Shown here piece by piece: positions 33,189-40,364 of a DNA stretch of 42,406 nt (the first letter of the stretch is position 1; each line of letters starts with the position of its first letter). Under the pieces are notes generated by a model. The model saw only the letters and a list, made by a program, of their open reading frames with translations. It was not told the origin of the DNA and searched no databases. The DNA lies in contig JBBQNG010000004.1 of assembly GCA_038329645.1 (NCBI GenBank), forward strand, positions 1-42,406, read 5' to 3'. This DNA comes from SZAS-79 sp038329645. Its GTDB lineage: Bacteria > Pseudomonadota > Gammaproteobacteria > Burkholderiales > SG8-39. Position numbers and translations under genes: made by a program.

Positions 33189-33644
33189 ATGCTAGGAAAA
33201 CCCGTCAAGGATTTCTCCCTGCCGTCCACCGGCGGTGCAACATTCAAACTGTCCGAGCACAAAGGCAAGAAGCTGGTGCTCTACTTCTACCCGAAGGACA
33301 ACACTCCCGGCTGCACGACCGAGGGGATGCGGTTCCGGGACCACCACAAGGATTTCAGGAAGGCCGGCTGCGAGGTCTTCGGCATTTCTCGCGACTCGAT
33401 GAAGTCGCACGAGAACTTCAAGGCCAAGCTCGGCTTCCCGTTCGAGCTGCTGTCCGACGCGGATGAAGCCGCGTGCGCGCAGTTCGGCGTGATCAAGATG
33501 AAAAACATGTACGGAAAGAAGGTCCGCGGCATCGAGCGCAGCACGTTCGTCCTGGATCCAAAGGGCGTGCTCGCGCGCGAATGGCGCGGTTTGAAGGTCC
33601 CCGGCCACGTAGAGGAGGTACTGAGCTTTGTTAAAACCCTATGA
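33189..33644 (+). CDS. bcp: Thioredoxin-dependent peroxiredoxin, Bcp type
   Basis: A 151-residue cytoplasmic peroxiredoxin. LGKPVKDFSLPSTGGATFKL begins the thioredoxin fold, and YFYPKDNTPGCTTEGMRFRD holds peroxidatic Cys42 in the T-P-G-C-T motif. E. coli Bcp has a resolving Cys five residues later; here it is Met47, with another Cys at 59 (KAGCEVFGIS). It may therefore act as a 1-Cys enzyme or resolve elsewhere. ERSTFVLDPKGVLAREWRGL completes the fold. It detoxifies hydroperoxides using thioredoxin. Its 3' end overlaps the TTG start of the PhoH gene by 17 bp. Only a weak AGG precedes the ATG. Confidence 0.9.
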   Translation: MLGKPVKDFSLPSTGGATFKLSEHKGKKLVLYFYPKDNTPGCTTEGMRFRDHHKDFRKAGCEVFGISRDSMKSHENFKAKLGFPFELLSDADEAACAQFGVIKMKNMYGKKVRGIERSTFVLDPKGVLAREWRGLKVPGHVEEVLSFVKTL

Positions 33645-35145
33645 CCGTCCAGTTGGCACTACCGACGACGTCCGCAGCGAGTTCACCGAAGCCCCTACCT
33701 CCTCAGCATCCTTGACCAAGAAACGCTCCCGATCGGCGCCTAAAAAGCGCGTCACCAAGCTCTTCGTGCTCGACACGAACGTGCTGATGCACGACCCGAC
33801 GAGCCTGTTCCGCTTCGAGGAGCACGACGTCTACCTCCCTATCGGCACGCTCGAGGAACTGGACAACCACAAGAAGGGCTTGTCGGACGTCTCGCGCAAC
33901 GCGCGCCAGGCGAGCCGGTTCCTCGACGAGATCGTCGCGACTGCCGTGGGCGGCACCGCGGGCGACATCAGCGAGGGGATCCCCCTCACCGCGAAGGCAG
34001 GAGAAGCCCCGCGCGGACGCCTTTTCCTGCAGACCGAGGCGATCAGCGCCGACCTGCCGGTCACGCTGCCCATGGGCAAGGTCGACAACCAGATCCTGTC
34101 GGTCGTCAGCCACCTGCACAAGGTCAATCCCCAGCGCCAGGTGATCCTCGTCACCAAGGACATCAACATGCGCATCAAGGCGCGGGCGCTGGCCCTCGCC
34201 GCCGAGGATTACTTCAACGACAAGGTGCTGGAGGACAGCGACCTCCTCTACACCGGCGTGATGAAGCTGCCGGCCGATTTCTGGGACACGCACGGCAAGG
34301 ACATGGAGTCGTGGAAGAAGGAAGGCCGCACCTTCTACCGCGTGCGCGGCCCGCTTATCCCGCAGCTCTACGTGAACCAGTTCGTCTACGACGAGTCGGG
34401 CGAGAAGCCGCTGTACGCGGTGGTGAGGGAAAAGGGCGGGCGCGTGGCGGTCCTCGAGACCCTGCGCGACTACTCGCACACGAAAAATTCGGTCTGGGGC
34501 ATCACCTCGCGCAACCGGGAGCAGAATTTCGCCCTCAACCTGCTCATGAACCCGGCCGTCGACTTCGTGACCCTGCTCGGCCAGGCCGGCACCGGCAAGA
34601 CGCTGCTCGCGCTGGCCGCCGGCCTCACCCAGGTGCTGGACGAGAAGCGCTACACCGAGATCATCGTCACGCGCGTCACGGTGCCGATCGGCGAGGACAT
34701 CGGCTTCCTGCCCGGCACCGAGGAGGAGAAGATGACGCCGTGGATGGGCGCTTTCGAGGACAACCTCGACGTGCTCAACGCCACCGACGAACCCGGCGGC
34801 GAATGGGGCCGTGCCGCGACGCGCGACCTCGTGCGATCGAGGATCAAGATCAAGTCGCTCAACTTCATGCGCGGGCGCACCTTCATCAACAAGTTCCTGA
34901 TCATCGACGAGGCGCAGAACCTTACGCCCAAGCAGATGAAGACGCTGATCACGCGCGCGGGGCCGGGCACCAAGGTCCTGTGCCTGGGCAACATCGCGCA
35001 GATCGACACGCCCTACCTGACCGAAGGCTCCTCGGGCCTCACCTACGTCGTCGACCGCTTCAAAGGGTGGGGCCATTCGGGGCACGTGACGCTTGCGCGC
35101 GGCGAGCGTTCGCGCCTGGCCGACCACGCGGCCGAGGTGCTATAA
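33628..35145 (+). CDS. PIN-PhoH family protein (PhoH-like ATPase with RNA-binding PIN domain)
   Basis: A 505-residue protein. Residues ~45-200 are a PIN domain (KLFVLDTNVLMHDPTSLFRF, LPIGTLEELDNHKKG, VILVTKDINMRIKARA). Residues ~270-505 are a PhoH ATPase with Walker A LGQAGTGKTLLALAAGL and Walker B FLIIDEAQNLTPKQMKTLI. RAGPGTKVLCLGNIAQIDTP, near the end, is characteristic of the PhoH group. The likely role is RNA processing or quality control under stress; PhoH2 proteins have RNase and helicase activity. The start at TTG 33628 is supported by a near-perfect AGGAGGT ending 8 nt upstream, inside the bcp gene. The stop at 35145 is followed by a 34-nt gap to the methyltransferase. Confidence 0.9.
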   Translation: MLKPYDRPVGTTDDVRSEFTEAPTSSASLTKKRSRSAPKKRVTKLFVLDTNVLMHDPTSLFRFEEHDVYLPIGTLEELDNHKKGLSDVSRNARQASRFLDEIVATAVGGTAGDISEGIPLTAKAGEAPRGRLFLQTEAISADLPVTLPMGKVDNQILSVVSHLHKVNPQRQVILVTKDINMRIKARALALAAEDYFNDKVLEDSDLLYTGVMKLPADFWDTHGKDMESWKKEGRTFYRVRGPLIPQLYVNQFVYDESGEKPLYAVVREKGGRVAVLETLRDYSHTKNSVWGITSRNREQNFALNLLMNPAVDFVTLLGQAGTGKTLLALAAGLTQVLDEKRYTEIIVTRVTVPIGEDIGFLPGTEEEKMTPWMGAFEDNLDVLNATDEPGGEWGRAATRDLVRSRIKIKSLNFMRGRTFINKFLIIDEAQNLTPKQMKTLITRAGPGTKVLCLGNIAQIDTPYLTEGSSGLTYVVDRFKGWGHSGHVTLARGERSRLADHAAEVL

Positions 35146-35179
35146 GCCTTTTTCCCTGCGGCCCATACTGAGGATGGAA

Positions 35180-36028
35180 ATGAAAATGTTGCGCCTGCTT
35201 GCCTTTGCGGCGGTTGCCGCCCTGCTGTCCGGCCCCCTGTCGTCCGGTACCGCCTCCGCGCAGTCCTCGAAGCCCTACGAGCCGCAGATCGGCCAGCAGG
35301 GCAAGGACGTGATCTGGGTGCCCACCCCCGACGAGATCGTCGAGCGCATGCTGCGCATGGCGCAGACCACGCCGAACGACTACGTCGTCGATCTCGGTGC
35401 GGGCGACGGCAAGATCGCGATCATGGCCGCGAAGAAGTTCGGCGCGAAAAGCCTGGGCATCGAGTACAACCCCGAGTTCGCCAGGTTTGCGCAGGGCAAC
35501 GTCGAGAAGGCCGGTGTCGCCGACAAGGCGCGCGTCCAGCAGGGCGACATCTTCGCCACCGACTTCCGCTCGGCGACGGTGGTCACCATGTACCTGCTGC
35601 CGGCGCTAAACCTCAAGCTGCGCCCGACCCTCCTCGCCATGAAGCCGGGAACGCGCGTGGTGTCGCATTCGTTCACGATGGACGACTGGGAGGCCGACGA
35701 GATCTCCAACCTCGACGGCCGCCGCGCCTATTTCTGGATCGTTCCCGCGAACGTGCAGGGCACCTGGAAGATCACCCTGCCGAACGGGGAATCGCCGGAG
35801 GTGACTTTCGACCAGCGCTACCAGAAGATCGAAGGGCACGTGCAGCTCGGGACGCTCCAGGGCGGACTGCGCGAAGCGCGCCTTTCGGGACAGAACATCA
35901 CGTTCGCGTATGTCGACGGCGCCGGAGTCCGGCGGGCCTTCATCGGCCGTGTGAACGGCATCGCGATGGACGGCACCCTGCGCGCCGACAATGGCAGCGA
36001 AGACCGCTGGACCGCCGCGAAGCGTTAA
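35180..36028 (+). CDS. Predicted exported class I SAM-dependent methyltransferase
   Basis: A 282-residue protein. The first ~28 residues form a signal peptide (MKMLRLLAFAAVAALLSGPL then SSGTASA-Q). A Rossmann methyltransferase follows: motif I DYVVDLGAGDGKIAIMAAKK, then LGIEYNPEFARFAQGNVEKA and GDIFATDFRSATVVTMYLLP. The C-terminal ~100 residues read IKFxLP-like ITLPNGESPEVTFDQRYQKI and are beta-rich. If exported, a SAM-dependent enzyme in the periplasm would be unusual because SAM is made in the cytoplasm. The start is the ATG at 35180, six bases after GAGG; ATGs at 35174 and 35186 are alternatives. It may share a transcript with the PhoH gene. Confidence 0.75.
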   Translation: MKMLRLLAFAAVAALLSGPLSSGTASAQSSKPYEPQIGQQGKDVIWVPTPDEIVERMLRMAQTTPNDYVVDLGAGDGKIAIMAAKKFGAKSLGIEYNPEFARFAQGNVEKAGVADKARVQQGDIFATDFRSATVVTMYLLPALNLKLRPTLLAMKPGTRVVSHSFTMDDWEADEISNLDGRRAYFWIVPANVQGTWKITLPNGESPEVTFDQRYQKIEGHVQLGTLQGGLREARLSGQNITFAYVDGAGVRRAFIGRVNGIAMDGTLRADNGSEDRWTAAKR

Positions 36029-36032
36029 ATCT

Positions 36033-36269
36033 TTAGAGTTTTGAGTGCGAGCCGTCGCAGAACGGCTTGCCGGCGCTGTGCTTGCAGCCGCACAGCCAGA
36101 CTTTCTGCGCTTCGTTCACCGAGAACTTGACCGGCTCGATGCCGGTGCCCTTGTGCGAGCCGTCGCAGAACGGCTGGCGCTTCGACAGCCCGCAGGCGCA
36201 CCACCAGTAATCGCCGGGAGCGAGCTCGACTGCGTAGGGGGATTTCTGCGGGACAAGAGGCTCGGGCAT
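36033..36269 (-). CDS. CDGSH-type iron-sulfur domain protein with two CDGSH motifs
   Basis: A 78-residue protein with two iron-sulfur motifs of the mitoNEET class: WCACGLSKRQPFCDGSHKG in the first half and LCGCKHSAGKPFCDGSHSKL at the C-terminus. Each motif places three Cys and one His for a [2Fe-2S] cluster. Bacterial tandem-CDGSH proteins are soluble and have been linked to redox and iron homeostasis, but their function is not settled. It converges with the methyltransferase gene with only 4 bp between stops and lies 13 bp downstream of the dnaB stop, so it is probably in the dnaB transcript. Confidence 0.88.
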   Translation of the reverse strand: MPEPLVPQKSPYAVELAPGDYWWCACGLSKRQPFCDGSHKGTGIEPVKFSVNEAQKVWLCGCKHSAGKPFCDGSHSKL

Positions 36270-36282
36270 GGTGGCGGCCGGC

Positions 36283-37695
36283 TCAGTAGCTGCCCTCGCG
36301 CGCGCCGTTCTCGAAGCGCGTGTGCTGGCCCAGGAAGGTCAGGTGGACCGTGCCGATCGGGCCGTTCCTCTGCTTGCCGATGATGACCTCCGCCTTGCCG
36401 CGCGAATCGGGTTTCTCCGGGAAATAGACCTCGTCCCGGTAGATGAAAAGGATCACGTCCGCATCCTGCTCGATGGCCCCCGATTCGCGCAGGTCGGACA
36501 TCATCGGGCGCTTGTCGTTGCGTTGCTCGAGCGCCCGGTTGAGCTGCGAAAGCGCCACCACCGGAACTGCGAGCTCCTTGGCCAGCGCCTTGAGGCCGCG
36601 CGAGATCTCGGAAATTTCCGTCGCCCGGTTTTCGCTGCTCGCCTGGTTGGAGCCGGACATCAGCTGCAGGTAATCGACCACGATCAGGCCGAGCTTGCCG
36701 CACTGGCGGCGCAGGCGCCGGGCGCGCGACCTGAGCTCGAGCGCATTCAGCGCAGCCGTCTCGTCGATGAAGATCGGGGCGTCGTGCAGCTTGCCCATGG
36801 CGCTGGAGAGCTTGCCCCATTCCTCGTCGTTCAGCCGGCCGGTGCGCATGCGATGCTGGTCGACGCGCGCGATCGATCCCAGCATGCGCATTGCAAGCTG
36901 GGTGCCGCCCATCTCCATGCTGAAAATCGCGACCGGCAGGCCGTTGTCGACCGCCACGTTCTCGGCCATGTTCAGCGCGAAGGCGGTCTTGCCCATCGAG
37001 GGACGGCCCGCGACGATGATGAGGTCGCCCTCCTGCAATCCGGCGGTTTTCTCGTCGAGGTCGACGAACCCGGTAGCCACGCCGGTAACGTCGGAGGGGT
37101 TGTCGCGGTGGTAGAGGAAGTCGATCCGTTCCATCACGCGCGCCAGCACAGGCTGGATTTCCTCGAAGCCGGTGCGGTTGCGCGTGCCCTGCTCGCCGAT
37201 CTCGAGGATGCGCGTCTCGGCCTCGTCCAGCAGCTGGCCGACGTCCTTGCCGGAAGGGCTGAGCGCGATCTCGGCGATATCGGTGGCCACCTGCGCGAGC
37301 TTGCGCTGCACGGCGCGCTCGCGCACCAGCTCCGCATAACGGCGGATGTTCAGCGCGCTGGGCGTGTTCTGCGAGAGGGACCCCAGGTAGGCGACACCGC
37401 CGGTCTTGTCCTTGTCCTCGCTCCCCTCGATCGACTCGAGCACTGTGACGACGTCCGCGGGCCGGCTCGCTTCGATCAGCTTGCCGATGTGGCGGAAGAT
37501 GCGGCGATGGTCGTCGCGGTAGAAGTCGTCGATCGAAACCAGGTCGGCGATCTTCTCCCACGCCTGGTTGTCCAGGAGGAGCCCGCCGAGGAGCGACTGC
37601 TCTGCTTCAACCGAGTGCGGCGGAACGCGCAGCGCCAGCAGCTGCGGGTCGGCCGGCTCGACATTGAATGCTGCGATCTGGGGTGCGCGGGCCAT
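36283..37695 (-). CDS. dnaB: Replicative DNA helicase DnaB
   Basis: A 470-residue hexameric helicase. The N-terminal domain is RVPPHSVEAEQSLLGGLLLD through FYRDDHRRIFRHIGKLIE. The RecA-like core has Walker A LIIVAGRPSMGKTAFALNMA and MARTGRLNDEEW-type DnaB helix elements. LGLIVVDYLQLMSG contains the Walker B, and SQLNRALEQRNDKRPMMSDL ends with RESGAIEQDADVI. It unwinds DNA at the fork and loads primase. It lies downstream of the rplI gene on the same strand; a strong terminator separates them, so dnaB needs its own promoter or read-through. The length and order match the usual 450-470 residues. There is no intein or other insertion. Confidence 0.96.
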   Translation of the reverse strand: MARAPQIAAFNVEPADPQLLALRVPPHSVEAEQSLLGGLLLDNQAWEKIADLVSIDDFYRDDHRRIFRHIGKLIEASRPADVVTVLESIEGSEDKDKTGGVAYLGSLSQNTPSALNIRRYAELVRERAVQRKLAQVATDIAEIALSPSGKDVGQLLDEAETRILEIGEQGTRNRTGFEEIQPVLARVMERIDFLYHRDNPSDVTGVATGFVDLDEKTAGLQEGDLIIVAGRPSMGKTAFALNMAENVAVDNGLPVAIFSMEMGGTQLAMRMLGSIARVDQHRMRTGRLNDEEWGKLSSAMGKLHDAPIFIDETAALNALELRSRARRLRRQCGKLGLIVVDYLQLMSGSNQASSENRATEISEISRGLKALAKELAVPVVALSQLNRALEQRNDKRPMMSDLRESGAIEQDADVILFIYRDEVYFPEKPDSRGKAEVIIGKQRNGPIGTVHLTFLGQHTRFENGAREGSY

Positions 37696-37718
37696 GGGGA
37701 AGTGATGCTACACAAAAC

Positions 37719-37744
37719 AAAAAGGCCTGTCGCCAGGCCTTTTT
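37719..37744 (-). terminator. Rho-independent terminator after rplI (bidirectional in form)
   Basis: A perfect 11-bp stem, AAAAAGGCCTG at 37719-37729 and CAGGCCTTTTT at 37734-37744, with a 4-nt TCGC loop. On the minus strand it lies 34 bp after the rplI stop and ends the rpsF-priB-rpsR-rplI transcript. The T-run on both strands would also allow termination from the other direction. Confidence 0.85.
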
Positions 37745-37777
37745 CCATCCGTTACAACTGCAGCAGAATCAACCGCT

Positions 37778-38227
37778 TTAGGTTTCGCCCAGCACCGAAA
37801 CCGTGATGCTGACGACGACATCGGAATGCAGCGCGACGGCGATCACCGTGTCGCCCACCTGCTTGATCGGGCCGGCCGGCATGCGCACCTGCGCGCGCTC
37901 GACCTCGAAACCCTGCTTGTGCAGCGCTTCCACGACGTCGTAGTTGGTGACCGATCCGAACAGCCGGCCGTCCACGCCCGCCTTCTGCGCGATCTGCACC
38001 ATGAGGCCGTCGAGCTTCGTGCCGCGCTCCTGCGCCTGCGCGAGCTGCTCGGACTGCGCCTTCTCGAGCTCGGCGCGCTTCGCCTCGAACAGCTTGAGGT
38101 TGGTTTCCGTGGCCCGCTTCGCCTTGCCCTGGGGAATCAGGAAGTTGCGCGCGTAGCCATCCTTGACCTTGACCACGTCGCCCAGCGCCCCGAGGTTGGC
38201 CACTTTTTCCATGAGTATGACTTGCAT
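37778..38227 (-). CDS. rplI: 50S ribosomal protein L9
   Basis: A 149-residue ribosomal protein. The start MQVILMEKVANLGALGDVVK and then VKDGYARNFLIPQGKAKRAT are the signature of bL9. The long connecting helix follows (AKRAELEKAQSEQLAQAQER), then the C-terminal domain with GRLFGSVTNYDVVEAL. L9 binds 23S rRNA helix 76 and stabilises the L1 stalk. Length equals the E. coli protein. It is the last gene of the ribosomal operon, starting 12 nt after rpsR, and GAGGAG lies just before the ATG. Confidence 0.97.
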   Translation of the reverse strand: MQVILMEKVANLGALGDVVKVKDGYARNFLIPQGKAKRATETNLKLFEAKRAELEKAQSEQLAQAQERGTKLDGLMVQIAQKAGVDGRLFGSVTNYDVVEALHKQGFEVERAQVRMPAGPIKQVGDTVIAVALHSDVVVSITVSVLGET

Positions 38228-38239
38228 GTCGGGCTCCTC

Positions 38240-38527
38240 TCAGTGCAGGTCGGTATAGGGCAGGAGCGCGAGGAAACGCGCGCGCTTGATCGCAACCGAC
38301 AGCTGGCGCTGGAAGCCCGAGGTCGTCCCGGTGATGCGCGCCGGGATGATCTTGCCGTTCTCGTTGACGAAATCCTTGAGGACGTCGACTTCCTTGTAGT
38401 CGACCCACTCCGCCTTCTCTGCGGTGAAGCGGCAGAACTTGCGGCGCCGGAACAGCGCCTTCTGCCCGCGGTCCTTCTTGTCCTTGCCTTTTCCCTTGCC
38501 CTTGCCCTTGCCACGTCCGAAAGCCAT
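38240..38527 (-). CDS. rpsR: 30S ribosomal protein S18
   Basis: A 95-residue ribosomal protein. The core FRRRKFCRFTAEKAEWVDYK and ARITGTTSGFQRQLSVAIK then RARFLALLPYTD is canonical bS18. The N-terminus carries an unusually lysine/glycine-rich tract (GRGKGKGKGKGKDKKDR) that lengthens it by about 20 residues compared with the 75-residue E. coli form. It pairs with S6 on the 30S platform; the S6:S18 complex can also regulate this operon. It starts at the base after the priB stop codon (38528), so the four genes are tightly packed. Confidence 0.96.
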   Translation of the reverse strand: MAFGRGKGKGKGKGKDKKDRGQKALFRRRKFCRFTAEKAEWVDYKEVDVLKDFVNENGKIIPARITGTTSGFQRQLSVAIKRARFLALLPYTDLH

Positions 38528-38845
38528 TTAAAGTGCTCCTTCCATGAATTCGATGTTGGTTACGTGCAGCACGCTTTTCATGCTGCGCTGGCTCTTGTTC
38601 GCCAGGAATCCCTGTGCCTTGATTGCGGTTCCCAAAGGAGCCGACGCCACCTGCCGCGCCACGGTGTCGAAAGCAATCGCGGCGACTTCCGCGCGCACCT
38701 TGCGCTCGCCGCCCGCTTCGATCCTGGTCGATTCATGGCGCACGCGGAATTCGACCGCCGGCAAGCCGGCCGGTGTGTACCGCAATGTGCCCAGTTCCAC
38801 GAGGATCCCGCTCAGGCAGACCTGATTGGCGTGCGCTTCGCCCAA
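38528..38845 (-). CDS. priB: Primosomal replication protein N (PriB)
   Basis: A 105-residue OB-fold single-strand DNA-binding protein. ANQVCLSGILVELGTLRYTP and AGLPAVEFRVRHESTRIE resemble E. coli PriB, and the end KSQRSMKSVLHVTNIEFMEG is typical. PriB acts with PriA and DnaT (absent in many betaproteobacteria) in replication restart. Its position between rpsF and rpsR is the classical arrangement. The start ATG lies 8 nt after the rpsF stop and the stop abuts the rpsR ATG. Confidence 0.94.
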   Translation of the reverse strand: MGEAHANQVCLSGILVELGTLRYTPAGLPAVEFRVRHESTRIEAGGERKVRAEVAAIAFDTVARQVASAPLGTAIKAQGFLANKSQRSMKSVLHVTNIEFMEGAL

Positions 38846-38853
38846 ACGGCGGT

Positions 38854-39306
38854 TTAGGCCTGCGCCTGCGGGGCTTCGGCCTGCGGCGCTTCGCCGGCGG
38901 GCCTGTCCGCGGGACGATCGGCCCGCTGCTCACCCCGCTGCTCACCCCGCTGTTCACCCCGCTGTTCACCCATCAACGAGCGCGACTTCTCCTCTTTCAT
39001 CATCGGGGAGGGCGTCGTGTGGGCCTTGTCCATCTTCACCACCAGGTGGCGCAGGACCGCGTCGTTGAACTTGAAGGCGTGCTCGAGCTCGGTGAGCGTC
39101 TCGCCGTCGCACTCGATGTTCATGAGCACGTAGTGCGCCTTGTGCATTTTGGCGATGGGATACGTCATCTGGCGGCGGCCCCAGTCCTCGAGGCGGTGCA
39201 CCACCCCGTTGCGGGTGGCGACCAGCGCTTTGTAGCGCTCGACCATGCCGGGGACCTGCTCGCTCTGGTCCGGATGGACGATGAAAACCACTTCGTAATG
39301 TCGCAT
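38854..39306 (-). CDS. rpsF: 30S ribosomal protein S6
   Basis: A 150-residue ribosomal protein. MRHYEVVFIVHPDQSEQVPG, then RLEDWGRRQMTYPIAKMHKA and HYVLMNIECDGETLTELEHA give a full bS6 fold by about residue 100. A long C-terminal tail follows: GEQRGEQRGEQRGEQR, then ADRPADRPAGEAPQAEAPQA. The E. coli protein also has an acidic tail (polyglutamylated by RimK), but the repeated G-E-Q-R unit is encoded by four near-identical 12-bp DNA repeats. Translation is well placed: AAGGAG is 5 nt before the ATG. It heads the ribosomal operon and has a strong promoter upstream. Confidence 0.96.
   Translation of the reverse strand: MRHYEVVFIVHPDQSEQVPGMVERYKALVATRNGVVHRLEDWGRRQMTYPIAKMHKAHYVLMNIECDGETLTELEHAFKFNDAVLRHLVVKMDKAHTTPSPMMKEEKSRSLMGEQRGEQRGEQRGEQRADRPADRPAGEAPQAEAPQAQA
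38925..38972. repeat. Four 12-bp tandem repeats inside rpsF
   Basis: Units GCTGCTCACCCC, GCTGCTCACCCC, GCTGTTCACCCC and GCTGTTCACCCA follow one another exactly. They encode the G-E-Q-R repeats of the S6 tail in frame, so changes in copy number would alter tail length without breaking the frame. Confidence 0.85.
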
Positions 39307-39359
39307 GCATATCTCCTTATGGTTGAGCTACCCGCCATGCATTAGCGGTGCAGCAAGGT

Positions 39360-39381
39360 GCGGCCCGGGACTGCGGACCGC
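39360..39381 (-). promoter_or_regulatory. Hairpin in the rpsF leader, possible S6:S18 autoregulatory site
   Basis: The transcript leader between the promoter and the rpsF ATG contains GCGGTCC/GGGCCGC, a 7-bp stem with an 8-nt loop, with CCG just 5' of it. S6:S18 leaders in other bacteria use a CCG-containing bulge beside a hairpin. The match here is only suggestive. Confidence 0.25.
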
Positions 39382-39393
39382 GGAAAGCCTTGA

Positions 39394-39423
39394 ATTATAT
39401 CCCTAAAATCAGCCCGGATTCAA
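39394..39423 (-). promoter_or_regulatory. Predicted sigma70 promoter of the rpsF-priB-rpsR-rplI operon
   Basis: On the minus strand a perfect TATAAT (39394-39399) is preceded by TTGAAT (39418-39423) with an 18-nt spacer. The -35 box touches the stop codon of the D-2-hydroxyacid dehydrogenase gene. The leader would be about 80 nt. Confidence 0.7.
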
Positions 39424-40364
39424 GCCGACCTGGTTTTGCCGACGGCGAACTCGGCTAAATTCCCGAAGGCCGCGCCAAAATACAGCTCGTAGCCGTCCTT
39501 TTCAACGTAACCCAGATGCGGCGTACAGATTGCGTTCGACAGCTTTAGGAGCGGGTGCGCCGCCCCCGCCACGGGCTCCTCCTCATAGACATCGACGGCC
39601 GCAAAACCGGGCCGGCCGGCGGTGAGGCCCGCGGCCAAAGCCCCCGGCGCGACCAACTCCGCCCGGCTGGTGTTCACAAAGACGGCATCGGGTTTCATCA
39701 GGCCCAGGTCCCGTGAGGTGACAAGCCCGCGCGTCTCCGCGATTAGGCGGACATGGAGCGAAAGGACATCCGACGAGGAAAAGAACTCGTCGCGTCCCGG
39801 CACAGTATCGAATCCTGCGGACCTGGCGCGCTCGAGGCCGCCCTCCCGGCCATGGACCAGGACCCGCATTCCGAATGCCTTGCCGTACCCCGCAACCACC
39901 GACCCGATCCTGCCAAACCCGTAGATCCCGAGCGTCCTGCCCCTCAATCCACGCCCGAGGGATTGCTGCCAGCCGCCCTTTTTGAGGTTTTCCACCTCCT
40001 GCGGGATCCGGCGCATCGAGGCGAGGATCAAGCCCCAGGTCAGCTCGGCCGTTGCGTAAGGCGAGCCCGAGCCCTCGAGAATCGCGATGCCGCGCTTCTT
40101 GCAGGCCGCGAGGTCGATGTGCGGGCCGGCCTTGCCGGTCTGGCTCAGCGCGCGCAGATTAGGCAACCGGTCAAGAAGCGAGGCTGTAAACCGGGTTCGC
40201 TCCCGGATCAGGACCAGCCCGTCGAACGGCTTCAGGCGCTCGGCCAGCGCATTTTCGTCAGTGAGCGTGTCGCGGAACACCGTCACTTCGTGGCCGGCGA
40301 GCTTGTTCCAGGCTTCGAGCGTGCGACAGGCGTCCTGGTAGTCGTCGAGGATGGCGATCTTCAT
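39420..40364 (-). CDS. D-2-hydroxyacid dehydrogenase family protein
   Basis: A 314-residue NAD(P)-dependent oxidoreductase. The N-terminal substrate domain starts MKIAILDDYQDACRTLEAWN. The nucleotide-binding Rossmann motif is GRTLGIYGFGRIGSVVAGYG. VNTSRAELVAPGALA contains the conserved catalytic Arg, DVYEEEPVAGAAHPLLKLSN the catalytic Glu, and CTPHLGYVEKDGYELYF the catalytic His. It belongs to the group of PdxB/SerA-like 2-hydroxyacid dehydrogenases; the N-terminal I-L-D-D-Y-Q and the E-K-D-G-Y-E-L-Y-F ending are frequent in a subgroup of unknown specificity. The ATG overlaps the rlmB stop (ATGA), so it is part of the rnr-rlmB transcript. Confidence 0.88.
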   Translation of the reverse strand: MKIAILDDYQDACRTLEAWNKLAGHEVTVFRDTLTDENALAERLKPFDGLVLIRERTRFTASLLDRLPNLRALSQTGKAGPHIDLAACKKRGIAILEGSGSPYATAELTWGLILASMRRIPQEVENLKKGGWQQSLGRGLRGRTLGIYGFGRIGSVVAGYGKAFGMRVLVHGREGGLERARSAGFDTVPGRDEFFSSSDVLSLHVRLIAETRGLVTSRDLGLMKPDAVFVNTSRAELVAPGALAAGLTAGRPGFAAVDVYEEEPVAGAAHPLLKLSNAICTPHLGYVEKDGYELYFGAAFGNLAEFAVGKTRSA

